From positions 1-8,200 of the forward strand of contig CAMXTM010000081.1 in the NCBI GenBank assembly GCA_947246775.1: 8,200 bases of DNA, given 5' to 3'. Below are positions 1 through 7,202 of the stretch, in pieces. Each line of letters opens with the position of its first letter. The first letter of the stretch is position 1. A program made the position numbers and the translations under genes. A model generated the notes under the pieces. That model was given only the letters and a program-made list of their open reading frames with translations, was not told where the DNA came from and ran no database searches. The DNA is from an uncultured Clostridium sp. (GTDB lineage Bacteria; Bacillota; Clostridia; Lachnospirales; Anaerotignaceae).

Positions 1-1
1 T

Positions 2-1093
2 ACACTTTTTTTACTTTTTTGCCTATTATGTTTTCCTCAGGCACTTTTACAAAAATCTATTGAAAGTGTCGATTTATGGTTTAATTTAGTGCTGCCTTCC
101 CTTTTCCCTTTTTTAACAGCAACTGGTATTTTAATCCGTTTAGGAATTGCTCACAAATTAGGACATATTTTACAGCCCATTATGAAGCCAATATTTGGTT
201 TATCTGGTATCTGTGCCTTTCCTTTTATATTAGGCATGATTTCAGGCTATCCCTCTGGTGCAAAAATTACGGTTACACTTTATCAAAAAAAGGCTCTTTC
301 TAAAAAAGAGGCTCAGCGTATCCTTGCCTTTTGTAACAATCCTGGACCACTTTTTGTTGTAGGTACAGCTGGTACTGCTTTTTTAAAAAATCCATATCTT
401 GGATATTTTATGCTCTTTTGTACCTTTGCTGGTGCTATCGCAACAGGAATACTACTACGCTTTTTTTACCATACCAAAAATGACATAGATTATAAGTCTA
501 CTTCTTATGCCATTCCCTTTGTTACAGAACCGATAGGGAAAATATTAGCTGATTCCGTTGCAGATGCTATGGAAACTGTCACACAAATAGGCGGTTTTAT
601 TATACTTTTTGGTGTAATTATTGAGGCATTTCATCAAACAGGTATTTTTGCTTTTTTGACTAGTATTATTTCTATCATACTACCTCTTTCTTCTGACGCT
701 ATTGCTGGAATCATTGGTGGTATACTAGAAATGACAAATGGTGCTTCTCTTTTAAGTCAAGCACCAGAACAAATTCATATACAATTAGTATGCATTACTG
801 CGATACTTTCTTTTGGAGGGCTTTCTATACTAGCGCAAACTTTAGGAATATTATCCTCAATTAATATTTCTAGTGCAAAATATTTTTTATCAAAATGTAT
901 TAACAGCATTTTTTCTGCTATAATTTGTTTTTTTTGCTATCCTTTATTAGAAAACAAATTAATAAAAGCAGTTTCCGTAGGTTCTTTTCCTACAAAAACT
1001 GCTCCCTTATCCTATCACTTTTTTGTTTTTTATATATTGTTTTTATTATTCGCATTATTTTTACTTTCTTTTTATCGTATACATCAAAGATAA
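2..1093 (+). CDS. ylbJ: YlbJ/SpoVV sporulation membrane protein, 5' end cut by window
   Basis: Polytopic membrane protein of the YlbJ (SpoVV) family, which carries nucleoside-transporter-like gate domains. In B. subtilis it is made in the mother cell and is needed to move dipicolinic acid toward the forespore. The frame is open from base 2, so the GTG at 89 is not the likely start: the residues before it (ALLQKSIESVDLWFNLV) continue the conserved lead-in to PSLFPFL. About 363 residues are visible against roughly 408 in B. subtilis, so a few tens are missing on the left. Seen in sequence: many hydrophobic helices, GMISGYPSGAKI (about bases 233-268) and NNPGPLFVVGTAG (about 335-373), both typical of the family. 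The TAA stop is 3 bases from the end of the convergent gene. The region just before the last helix also encodes a hairpin that probably terminates transcription on the other strand. Family assignment is firm; function is taken from B. subtilis. Confidence 0.9.
   Translation, partial: TLFLLFCLLCFPQALLQKSIESVDLWFNLVLPSLFPFLTATGILIRLGIAHKLGHILQPIMKPIFGLSGICAFPFILGMISGYPSGAKITVTLYQKKALSKKEAQRILAFCNNPGPLFVVGTAGTAFLKNPYLGYFMLFCTFAGAIATGILLRFFYHTKNDIDYKSTSYAIPFVTEPIGKILADSVADAMETVTQIGGFIILFGVIIEAFHQTGIFAFLTSIISIILPLSSDAIAGIIGGILEMTNGASLLSQAPEQIHIQLVCITAILSFGGLSILAQTLGILSSINISSAKYFLSKCINSIFSAIICFFCYPLLENKLIKAVSVGSFPTKTAPLSYHFFVFYILFLLFALFLLSFYRIHQR
955..1003 (-). terminator. Intrinsic terminator of the rsmD-coaD unit, inside ylbJ
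   Basis: On the minus strand AGCAGTTT (1003-996) pairs perfectly with AAACTGCT (974-967). After a two-base internal bulge, GTAGG (993-989) pairs with CCTAC (981-977) around a seven-base loop. The stem is followed by TTTTATTAATTT, a U-rich tail. Read on the plus strand the hairpin is followed by CCCTTATCC, so it acts leftward only. It lies about 94 bases beyond the stop of the coiled-coil gene, wholly within the ylbJ coding sequence. Confidence 0.72.
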
Positions 1094-1096
1094 TGA

Positions 1097-1600
1097 TTAT
1101 CTACCTAAACGTAATTCTTGTATATTTTCAGATAATACAGACAAGGTATCTCCAAAATATTGGTCTGTTTTCATACTTTCATCATATACTACATTTTTTA
1201 GCTCTCGCAGCCTTTCTTGTGCTGACCCCAATACATCTTCTGCGTATTCCATAGCACCAATACGCAGTTCTTTTGATGTCTTTTTTGCAGAGTCTACAAT
1301 TTCTGCTGCCTGTTCATATGCCAATTTTGTCACTTCATTTTCATCCACCATACGTTTCACACGTTCTTCAGCATTTTTAATAATTTCATCTGCTTCTTTT
1401 TGAGCATCAATTAATATCTTATTGCGTTCTTCAATGACCCATTTCGATTGTTTTAACTCATTAGGAAGTTTCAGACGAATTTCTCCAATAATCTCATACA
1501 GTTCTTCTTTATCAACAGATACTCTATTACTAAAGGGTACTGCACGGCTATTATCTAATGTTTCTTCTAATTCATTTAGCAAATCTAAAACGGTTTCCAT
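1097..1600 (-). CDS. Coiled-coil protein of unknown function, downstream of coaD
   Basis: A 167-residue, highly charged, helix-rich protein with no signal peptide, membrane segment, Walker motif or recognisable catalytic residues. The middle (roughly residues 50-140) is rich in E, K and A with heptad-like spacing, as in DivIVA-like proteins or the stalk subunits of rotary ATPases. Relatives in Clostridia are, as I recall, sometimes labelled 'ATPase' because of that stalk similarity; nothing here supports ATP hydrolysis. Start: ATG at 1600 is chosen because GAGGGA (1613-1608) sits seven bases upstream. An in-frame GTG at 1615 would overlap the coaD stop as GTGA but has no Shine-Dalgarno site. 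It follows coaD by 11 bases, so it is probably the last gene of an rsmD-coaD operon. A structural or cell-envelope scaffolding role is conceivable but not shown. Confidence 0.8.
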   Translation of the reverse strand: METVLDLLNELEETLDNSRAVPFSNRVSVDKEELYEIIGEIRLKLPNELKQSKWVIEERNKILIDAQKEADEIIKNAEERVKRMVDENEVTKLAYEQAAEIVDSAKKTSKELRIGAMEYAEDVLGSAQERLRELKNVVYDESMKTDQYFGDTLSVLSENIQELRLGR

Positions 1601-1607
1601 ATTGCAT

Positions 1608-1613
1608 TCCCTC
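1608..1613 (-). promoter_or_regulatory. Ribosome binding site deciding the ATG start at 1600
   Basis: GAGGGA on the minus strand, seven bases before ATG 1600. It overlaps the last codons of coaD and supports the shorter form of the coiled-coil protein over the GTG at 1615. Confidence 0.65.
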
Positions 1614-2091
1614 ACTTCTTATATTTTTCTGCCACAAACTCCCTAATCTCATATGGCACCATAAAATCAATATTGCCCCCAAACACAGCAACTTCTTTTA
1701 CATTTGTAGAACTTAATGCTAAGTGTTCTTCATCTGCTGCCAAAAATATGGTCTCTATCCCTCCATACAATTTCCGATTGATTAAATACATTTGAAATTC
1801 TGCTGTAAAATCCATATTATTACGCAGTCCCCTAATTGCAACCGTTGCACCAACTTTTTTGGCAAAATCTACCAAAAGCCCCTGAAAAGATGCAACTTCT
1901 ACATTTTTAATCTCTTTTGTAACCAATTCTAAATGGTGTTTTCTTTCTTCTACTGTAAATAGTGCTTTTTTATTGGGATTTTCCAATATCGCTACTATCA
2001 AATGGTCTGTAATCGCTGCTGCTCTTTTTATTATGTCAAGGTGTCCTAATGTAACAGGGTCAAAACTCCCTGCATAAATTGCTTTTATCAT
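1612..2091 (-). CDS. coaD: Phosphopantetheine adenylyltransferase
   Basis: Cytoplasmic enzyme for the fourth step of coenzyme A synthesis: it joins 4'-phosphopantetheine and ATP to give dephospho-CoA and pyrophosphate. The 159-residue length is normal for the family. The nucleotidyltransferase signature GSFDPVTLGHLDII begins at residue 8, giving the T-x-G-H motif with T14 and H17. NPNKKALFTVEER (residues 38-50) includes the substrate-binding lysine region. RGLR at 87-90 and SSTNVKE at 127-133 correspond to the conserved RGLR and ISST-VKE motifs. The ATG at 2091 overlaps the rsmD stop as ATGA and has GGAGG ten bases upstream, so the two genes are probably translationally coupled. The rsmD-coaD order is also found in B. 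subtilis (ylbH-ylbI). I see no anomaly. Confidence 0.97.
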   Translation of the reverse strand: MIKAIYAGSFDPVTLGHLDIIKRAAAITDHLIVAILENPNKKALFTVEERKHHLELVTKEIKNVEVASFQGLLVDFAKKVGATVAIRGLRNNMDFTAEFQMYLINRKLYGGIETIFLAADEEHLALSSTNVKEVAVFGGNIDFMVPYEIREFVAEKYKK

Positions 2092-2648
2092 TTTTCACTT
2101 TCCTCCAACGCCAGAAATGTCATTACTGTCGTTTTATAGCTCTTTTCTTTTATTATATTTAAACCAGAAATAGACTTTATCTCTATTCCTGTGCCTCTTT
2201 CCCATATGACATATCCATCTTTTTTTAATAATTCATATTCTACAATTTTATTACATACTGATTCTGCTACGCCCAACTGGTAGGGTGGGTCTAAAAAAAT
2301 AATGTCAAATTTCTTTTTTTGCTGCCTTAACAAATCAAGTGCCTCAAACACATCTTTTTGTAATAGCACAGCATTTTGCTGCAATTTTGTATGTATTAAA
2401 TTTTCTGTAATCATCTCACAAGCCTTTTTTGACTTTTCTACAAATATACATTCTATTGCTCCTCTACTCAACGCTTCAATACCGATTGCTCCGCTTCCAG
2501 AAAACAAATCTAAAAAATGACATTGTGGCAAATCAAATGCTATCATATTAAATAATGTTTCTTTAATACGGTCTGTTGTGGGTCTGGTTTCCAATCCCTC
2601 TATTGTTTTTAATTTATGTCCTTTTGCTTTTCCTGCAATGACACGCAT
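2088..2648 (-). CDS. rsmD: 16S rRNA (guanine966-N2)-methyltransferase RsmD
   Basis: SAM-dependent methyltransferase that modifies G966 of 16S rRNA (E. coli numbering), acting on assembling 30S subunits. The 186-residue length is typical. The N-terminus MRVIAGKAKG and the RPTTDRIKETLFN stretch (residues 22-34) are hallmarks of the family. The SAM-binding motif I is FLDLFSGSGAIGIEA (45-59), the acidic end of strand 2 is E71, and the catalytic motif IV DPPY lies at 120-123. ATG 2648 is preceded by AAGGTG about ten bases upstream. It is the first gene of the proposed rsmD-coaD-coiled-coil operon, expressed from the promoter at 2728-2756. B. subtilis ylbH is the counterpart. Confidence 0.96.
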   Translation of the reverse strand: MRVIAGKAKGHKLKTIEGLETRPTTDRIKETLFNMIAFDLPQCHFLDLFSGSGAIGIEALSRGAIECIFVEKSKKACEMITENLIHTKLQQNAVLLQKDVFEALDLLRQQKKKFDIIFLDPPYQLGVAESVCNKIVEYELLKKDGYVIWERGTGIEIKSISGLNIIKEKSYKTTVMTFLALEESEK

Positions 2649-2727
2649 ATATTGTCACACCTTTTTATAAAACACTTTTTTATTTCTTCAAATCAATCAT
2701 TTTTTTTCGTTTTTCTACATCTTTTAG

Positions 2728-2756
2728 AGTATAGCAAATAATATATAAAAAAACAA
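2728..2756 (-). promoter_or_regulatory. Promoter for the rsmD-coaD operon
   Basis: Minus-strand -35 TTGTTT (2756-2751), a 17-base spacer, and -10 TATACT (2733-2728) preceded by TGC, an extended -10. Transcription would begin near 2721, giving a leader of about 70 bases before rsmD. The 154-base gap between recG and rsmD holds this promoter and no clear terminator, so some transcripts may also run in from recG. Confidence 0.6.
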
Positions 2757-2802
2757 TAATAAATCTTTTACAAAAAACTTACTATTCTCCTATTTTCATA
2801 AA

Positions 2803-4842
2803 TCATATAGATAACTGTTCATTTTGCCACAATGCTGTTACCTGCTGCTTTAGTTCTTTATGAATCTCCATTTGCAAATATTTATCCCTTTGTAACAACA
2901 TTTCCGCTGCACTTTGTGCTTCTTTTAATATTGGCATATCTTTATACAAATTACCAATCTTTAATTCTGGTAATCCATGCTGTCTTGTTCCAAAAAATTC
3001 TCCTGGACCTCTTAATTTTAAATCCATTTCTGATATGACAAAACCATCACTCGATTTTGACATTACATTCATTCTTTGTTTTGCTATTTTATTTTTTCCC
3101 TCGTTTATCAGGATACAATAGGATTTTTCACTTCCTCGTCCTACTCTACCCCTTAACTGGTGCAGTTGCGCCAAGCCAAATCGTTCCGCATTTTCAATTA
3201 ACATAATCACAGCATTTGGCACATTGATGCCTACTTCAACCACTGTTGTGGAAACCAAAACATCTATTTCTCCCTTTGAAAATTGTTCCATAATACTTTG
3301 TTTTTCTTTTGCTTTCATTTTTCCATGCACACAAGTTACTCTATAGCCTTTTAGTGTTCCCTCTTGCAATGCCTCTGTATAGGAAAGCACTGCTTGTACT
3401 TCTAATTTTTCGTTTTCTTCTATCATAGGACATATAATATAACTCTGTAAACCCATATCAGCGTGTTTTTTTATAAATTGATAGATTCTTTCTCTATAGC
3501 TTGGTGTTACGGCTAGTGTATCAATCTTTTGTCTTCCTGGTGGCAACTCATCAATAATAGAAATATCCAAGTCCCCATACAATATTAAGGCAAGTGTTCT
3601 TGGTATTGGTGTTGCTGTCATAACCAATACATGGGGATTTTCTCCCTTTTCAGATAAAGCACTCCTTTGTCTTACACCAAAACGATGCTGCTCATCTGTT
3701 ACCACCAGCCCTAATTTATAAAATACAACATTTTTTTGTATGACTGCGTGCGTACCCAATATCATTTTTGCTTCTCCTGTTGCTATTTGCTCCAATACTT
3801 CCCTTTTTTGTTTTGCTGTCAACGAGCCAGTCAAAAGCACTGTTTTAATATGTAATGGCTCAAACAATTTACTAAAAGATTCATAATGCTGTTCTGCCAA
3901 AACTTCTGTTGGCACCATAAGCGCTGCCTGATAACCATTTTGTATTGTCCAATACGCAATGGTCATCGCAACAGCCGTTTTACCACTTCCTACATCTCCC
4001 TGTACCAAACGATTCATTACTTTTCCTTTTGTCATATCTTTTTTGATTTCTAATATGACCTTTTTTTGCGCACTTGTCATGGAAAAAGGCAATCTTTTTT
4101 CAAATTCCTCTATGCATTTTACTTTTTTCATCACAATACCCTCTTTGCCCTCCTGCAATGTCTGTTTCATGATTAGCAGCCCTATTTGCAGTAAAAAAAA
4201 TTCCTCAAATACAAGCCTTCTCCTTGCTTGAAAAAATTTTTGCTGTGTTTCGGGAAAATGGATATTTTCTATTGCAAAATTACGCTCACATAAAAGATAT
4301 TCTTTTCTAATCCAAAATGGCAACCACTCTTTTAATTGTCCTTTTACCTGCTCCAACACATTACCTATCAATTTACGCCATATTTTTTGTGACAAGCCAT
4401 TGACAGAGGGATAGATTGGTACAATTTTATCCAGTGCAATCTCCGCTTTTTCATATTCTGGTGAAGCGACTTCCAATTTCCCATACTTTTTTTGTACTTT
4501 TCCCGTAAACAAATATTCTGTCTTTTCTGCAAACGCTTTTTTCATATACAGTTGATTATACCAAACAGCAAATATACTTCCTGTTTCATCATACAATTTT
4601 ATTCTCGTAAATGTAATGTTTTTGATGCGTATATTTTCTCCCTGCCCTTTTACATAGGCAATAAATGTATTTTCCTCATTTGCTACTAAATCTTTTATTT
4701 TACATACATTACTTCTATCATCATATTCCCTAGGAAAATGTGTCAGCAAATCTTCTGCTGTAAAAATACCCATACTATTTAATTTTTTTGCTCGAAGTTC
4801 TCCTACATTAGGCAATTCTAATACAGTGCAATTCAAATCCAT
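2803..4842 (-). CDS. recG: ATP-dependent DNA helicase RecG
   Basis: Superfamily 2 double-strand DNA translocase that remodels stalled replication forks and branch-migrates Holliday junctions. The 679-residue length is close to B. subtilis RecG. An N-terminal helix-hairpin-helix-like stretch (LPNVGELRAKKL, residues 10-21) and an OB-fold wedge domain (about 60-130) bind the junction. Helicase motifs in order: GDVGSGKTA Walker A (282-290), DEQH motif II (383-386), TATPIPRT motif III (409-416), VVEVGINVP (534-542) and QLRGRVGRG motif VI (562-570). TRQHG at 619-623 lies in the translocation region near the C-terminus. ATG 4842 follows AGGAGTG by 11 bases (13 from the AGGAG core), a longish spacing, but no better start exists. 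The gene begins only 20 bases after a strong terminator hairpin and its U-tract, so how it is transcribed is unclear. Confidence 0.97.
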   Translation of the reverse strand: MDLNCTVLELPNVGELRAKKLNSMGIFTAEDLLTHFPREYDDRSNVCKIKDLVANEENTFIAYVKGQGENIRIKNITFTRIKLYDETGSIFAVWYNQLYMKKAFAEKTEYLFTGKVQKKYGKLEVASPEYEKAEIALDKIVPIYPSVNGLSQKIWRKLIGNVLEQVKGQLKEWLPFWIRKEYLLCERNFAIENIHFPETQQKFFQARRRLVFEEFFLLQIGLLIMKQTLQEGKEGIVMKKVKCIEEFEKRLPFSMTSAQKKVILEIKKDMTKGKVMNRLVQGDVGSGKTAVAMTIAYWTIQNGYQAALMVPTEVLAEQHYESFSKLFEPLHIKTVLLTGSLTAKQKREVLEQIATGEAKMILGTHAVIQKNVVFYKLGLVVTDEQHRFGVRQRSALSEKGENPHVLVMTATPIPRTLALILYGDLDISIIDELPPGRQKIDTLAVTPSYRERIYQFIKKHADMGLQSYIICPMIEENEKLEVQAVLSYTEALQEGTLKGYRVTCVHGKMKAKEKQSIMEQFSKGEIDVLVSTTVVEVGINVPNAVIMLIENAERFGLAQLHQLRGRVGRGSEKSYCILINEGKNKIAKQRMNVMSKSSDGFVISEMDLKLRGPGEFFGTRQHGLPELKIGNLYKDMPILKEAQSAAEMLLQRDKYLQMEIHKELKQQVTALWQNEQLSI

Positions 4843-4862
4843 ATTTTTTTATACACTCCTAC

Positions 4863-4906
4863 AAAAAAAGCGCTATAAAAAAACGTACTCGTTCTTTCAT
4901 AACGCT
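4863..4906 (-). terminator. Strong intrinsic terminator between yloV and recG
   Basis: Minus strand: AGCGTTAT (4906-4899) pairs with ATAGCGCT (4876-4869), and GAAAGAACG (4898-4890) pairs with CGTTTTTTT (4885-4877), around the four-base loop AGTA. This is an uninterrupted 17-pair stem with three G-U wobbles, followed by seven T (the A paired at 4869 plus upstream bases complete the tract to 4863). It starts 11 bases after the yloV stop, as expected for the end of the yloU-yloV unit. Confidence 0.85.
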
Positions 4907-4916
4907 CTTTTATTCC

Positions 4917-6578
4917 TTATTCTACTGAAATAATATAATAATATAAAGGTTGTCCGCCTCTTTGTAATTCTACATCACAATCTGGAAATTTCTTTTCTGC
5001 ATATTTTTTTATCACTTCTGCATCTTTTTCTGTTACATCTGCTCCATAATAAATACTAATCATTTCTATTTCTTCTGTTACAATTTCTTCAAGAAGGTCT
5101 TTTACACATCTTTCAACACTCTTTGATATGACAGTAATCATATCTTCCTGCATACCAATAATATCGCCTTCTTGTATTCGATTTTTACCAAATACAGTTT
5201 CTCTTACTGCATAGGTGACACTGCCTGAAACTACATTTCCCATGCTCTCTATCATGCCATCTTGCATTTGTTCTGCATCTTTTTCTGTTACATTTAACAT
5301 TGCTGCTATACCCTGTGGTATGGTTTTTGAGGGTATCACAACAATTTTTTTATCTTTTATCAACTTTGCTGCTTGTTCTCCTGCTAATATAATATTTTTA
5401 TTATTAGGCAATATAAAAACTGTTTTCGCATTTACTTTTTCAACCGCATTTAATATATCTTCTGTACTAGGGTTCATGGTTTGCCCACCTTGTATTACTT
5501 CATCAACACCTAAATTTTGAAATATCTCCGTCAAACCATCTCCAGGTGAAATTGCCACAAATCCAATTTCTTTTTCTTCCTTTGGCTTCTCTGGTTCTTG
5601 TTGTTTGATTTCCTTTTTTTGCGTATTAGAAAAGTCAATGCGGTTTGTATGCTGTTGTCTCATATTATCAATTTTTAAACCGCTTAGCTCCCCTATTGTC
5701 AAAGCTTTTTCCAAGGCAAGTCCAGGGTGGTCTGTATGCACATGAATTTTAATCAATTCTTCATCACTGACGCAAACAATAGAATCTCCTATTGTCGCAA
5801 GATAGGTTTTTAAATTTTGTACTACTTTTTCTTTTACATTTTTTACTAATATAAAAAATTCTGTACAATAGCCAAAGGTAATACTTGTATTTTCTATTGA
5901 TGCTAGTGCTGCAAAATTTTCTTGTTCTATTTCTTCTGGCTCTACTACTTTTAGTGCTTCAATCGTATTCCTACTTTCAAAAGCTCCCTCCAGCAAATAA
6001 AGCAATCCTTTTGCTCCTGCATCAACAACACCCGCTTGTTTTAACACTGGCAACATCTCTGTTGTCTGCAAAAGCATAGCGTTTCCATCTTCTATTACTT
6101 TTTGCAAAAATACATCTATATCATCTGTCGTTTCTGCTACCTTTACAGCACTATCAGCGCACGCCTTTGCTACAGTTAATATTGTACCCTCTTTGGGCTT
6201 CATAACGGTTTTATACGCCGTTTTTACCGCATTTTGAAACGCTTGTGCCAATTCCTTTGTATTTGCTTCTTCCAAGTTCCCTAAGCCCTTTGCAAAGCCT
6301 CTAAATATTTGTGAGGTAATAACTCCAGAATTTCCTCTTGCTCCTCTTAATGCGCCATTTGATATTGCTTTTGCTACTTCACTAACAGAAAGTGTATTTA
6401 ATTTTTCTACTTCTTTTGCTGCGGCAAGTGCCGTTAATGACATATTTGTACCTGTATCACCATCAGGTACTGGAAATACATTGAGTGCATCTACAATTTG
6501 TTTTTTTTCGTTGAGACGGTTCGCTCCTGCTATCATCATTTTTTTCAGTATCAAACCATTTAATTTCGTTAGTGCCAC
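4917..6578 (-). CDS. yloV: FakA-like fatty acid kinase (DAK2 and DegV-like domains)
   Basis: ATP-binding subunit of a two-part fatty acid kinase. In Staphylococcus aureus FakA works with a FakB fatty-acid-binding partner to make acyl-phosphate for phospholipid synthesis. The 553-residue length matches YloV/FakA. The N-terminal DhaL/DAK2 kinase domain (about 1-200) shows NVFPVPDGDTGTNM (33-46) with the Mg-ATP aspartates D39 and D41, ARGNSGVI (80-87) and GVVDAGAKGLL (183-193). The middle domain has FGYCTEF (C238) and HVHTDHPG (H279, H281), matching the Cys-His-His zinc site known in FakA. After a charged linker (about 320-337) comes a DegV-like C-terminal domain. The start is GTG at 6578, set by GGGAGG eight bases upstream. 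No fakB is in the window; it is usually elsewhere. It lies 20 bases after yloU, in one operon. Confidence 0.94.
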   Translation of the reverse strand: MALTKLNGLILKKMMIAGANRLNEKKQIVDALNVFPVPDGDTGTNMSLTALAAAKEVEKLNTLSVSEVAKAISNGALRGARGNSGVITSQIFRGFAKGLGNLEEANTKELAQAFQNAVKTAYKTVMKPKEGTILTVAKACADSAVKVAETTDDIDVFLQKVIEDGNAMLLQTTEMLPVLKQAGVVDAGAKGLLYLLEGAFESRNTIEALKVVEPEEIEQENFAALASIENTSITFGYCTEFFILVKNVKEKVVQNLKTYLATIGDSIVCVSDEELIKIHVHTDHPGLALEKALTIGELSGLKIDNMRQQHTNRIDFSNTQKKEIKQQEPEKPKEEKEIGFVAISPGDGLTEIFQNLGVDEVIQGGQTMNPSTEDILNAVEKVNAKTVFILPNNKNIILAGEQAAKLIKDKKIVVIPSKTIPQGIAAMLNVTEKDAEQMQDGMIESMGNVVSGSVTYAVRETVFGKNRIQEGDIIGMQEDMITVISKSVERCVKDLLEEIVTEEIEMISIYYGADVTEKDAEVIKKYAEKKFPDCDVELQRGGQPLYYYIISVE

Positions 6579-6586
6579 GATACTTT

Positions 6587-6592
6587 CCTCCC
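6587..6592 (-). promoter_or_regulatory. Ribosome binding site for the GTG start of yloV
   Basis: GGGAGG on the minus strand, eight bases before GTG 6578 and inside the short yloU-yloV gap. It fixes a non-ATG start for the kinase gene. Confidence 0.75.
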
Positions 6593-6598
6593 TCTATT

Positions 6599-6955
6599 TT
6601 AGCTATCTACACGAACGCCATCTACAAAAATATTGATGCCTTCTACCTGTAATCCTGCATATTCCTCTACTTTATATTTTACTGTACTGATAATATTATT
6701 TGCAATGACAGAAATATTTGTACCATATTCTACTATAATATGAAATTCTAAATTGATTTTATTTTCGTTTACTGTCATTTTTATTCCTTTTGTTAAACTT
6801 TCTAATTTTAAAAGCTGCACAAGTCCATCTTTTACATTTTTTGCTGCCATACCTACAATACCATAGCAATCCAATGCTGCATATCCTGCAATTCTTGCAA
6901 TTACTTCATAATCTATTGTAATAACGCCATATTCGTTTTCTAATTTTGCTGTCAT
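6599..6955 (-). CDS. yloU: Asp23/Gls24 family envelope stress protein YloU
   Basis: A 118-residue Asp23/Gls24 (DUF322) domain protein. Seen: GVITIDYEVIARIAGYAA near the N-terminus, the CYGIVGMA region (about residues 30-37), the hydrophobic strand ending in EYGTNI (about 75-81) and the closing VEGINIFVDGVRV. This is the full family domain with no membrane segment, so the protein is soluble or peripheral. In S. aureus Asp23 is a membrane-associated, alkaline-shock-induced protein; the yloU branch always travels with yloV and its exact role is not known. ATG 6955 follows GGAGG by ten bases. It is the first gene of the yloU-yloV unit, read from the promoter at 7006-7034. The same pair, divergent from rpmB, occurs in B. 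subtilis, which supports the assignment. Confidence 0.93.
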   Translation of the reverse strand: MTAKLENEYGVITIDYEVIARIAGYAALDCYGIVGMAAKNVKDGLVQLLKLESLTKGIKMTVNENKINLEFHIIVEYGTNISVIANNIISTVKYKVEEYAGLQVEGINIFVDGVRVDS

Positions 6956-7005
6956 AAGGTTTCAGCCTCCTTAAAATATACAGTTTATTCTAGTAACACA
7001 ATTTT

Positions 7006-7034
7006 AGTATACCATCAAATATTACTTTTTTGAA
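7006..7034 (-). promoter_or_regulatory. Promoter for yloU-yloV
   Basis: Minus strand: -35 TTCAAA (7034-7029), a 17-base spacer, and -10 TATACT (7011-7006) with the extended element TGG in front. The start of transcription would be near 6999, giving a leader of about 44 bases. The -10 is identical to that of the rsmD promoter. Confidence 0.6.
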
Positions 7035-7080
7035 TGGAAATTAAAAAAAATTTTATTGATAATACCATATTTTAATGTCT

Positions 7081-7110
7081 TTGACAACAGAATACTACTT
7101 TTATTATAAA
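7081..7110 (+). promoter_or_regulatory. Upstream rpmB promoter (P1)
   Basis: Perfect -35 TTGACA (7081-7086), an 18-base spacer, and -10 TATAAA (7105-7110). Predicted start near 7117, about 90 bases before rpmB. The surrounding DNA is A/T-tract rich. In the 253-base divergent region 6956-7208, apart from the three promoters and two ribosome binding sites I see no riboswitch or further gene. Confidence 0.6.
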
Positions 7111-7138
7111 TTTTTTGAGAAATAAATCATATACTGTA

Positions 7139-7167
7139 TTGCAAAAAATATTGTTTTCTGATAAAAT
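7139..7167 (+). promoter_or_regulatory. Downstream rpmB promoter (P2)
   Basis: -35 TTGCAA (7139-7144), a 17-base spacer, and -10 TAAAAT (7162-7167) preceded by TGA, an extended -10. Predicted start near 7174, about 35 bases before the ATG. With P1 it forms a tandem arrangement common for ribosomal protein genes. Confidence 0.55.
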
Positions 7168-7193
7168 ACTTTTGTTGTGTCACATAAGCAGGT

Positions 7194-7202
7194 AAGGAGG
7201 TG
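7194..7202 (+). promoter_or_regulatory. Ribosome binding site of rpmB
   Basis: AAGGAGGTG, a near-complete match to the 16S rRNA tail, six bases before ATG 7209. It shows that the in-frame GTG at 7200 is part of the binding site rather than the start. Confidence 0.85.

Noticed and set aside
925..1403. Plus-strand frames across the end of ylbJ and the coiled-coil gene
   Set aside because: They overlap ylbJ out of frame and run antisense to the coiled-coil gene. They have no ribosome binding site and show low-complexity Phe/Ser/Tyr-rich translation typical of AT-rich shadow frames.
1613..1615. GTG at 1615 as the start of the coiled-coil gene (GTGA overlap with the coaD stop)
   Set aside because: No Shine-Dalgarno site precedes it, whereas ATG 1600 has GAGGGA at seven bases. 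It would add only five residues.
2649..2802. Terminator after recG
   Set aside because: There are T-tracts but no stable stem in front of them. The region is better explained by the rsmD promoter.
7035..7080. Possible riboswitch or leader RNA upstream of rpmB
   Set aside because: The 253-base region is A/T tracts and promoter elements; I see no GC-rich paired stems or known conserved core, and the L28 leader is short.
7200..7202. GTG at 7200 as the start of rpmB
   Set aside because: This GTG is part of the AAGGAGGTG ribosome binding site; ATG 7209 gives the standard L28 N-terminus MAKCEIC.
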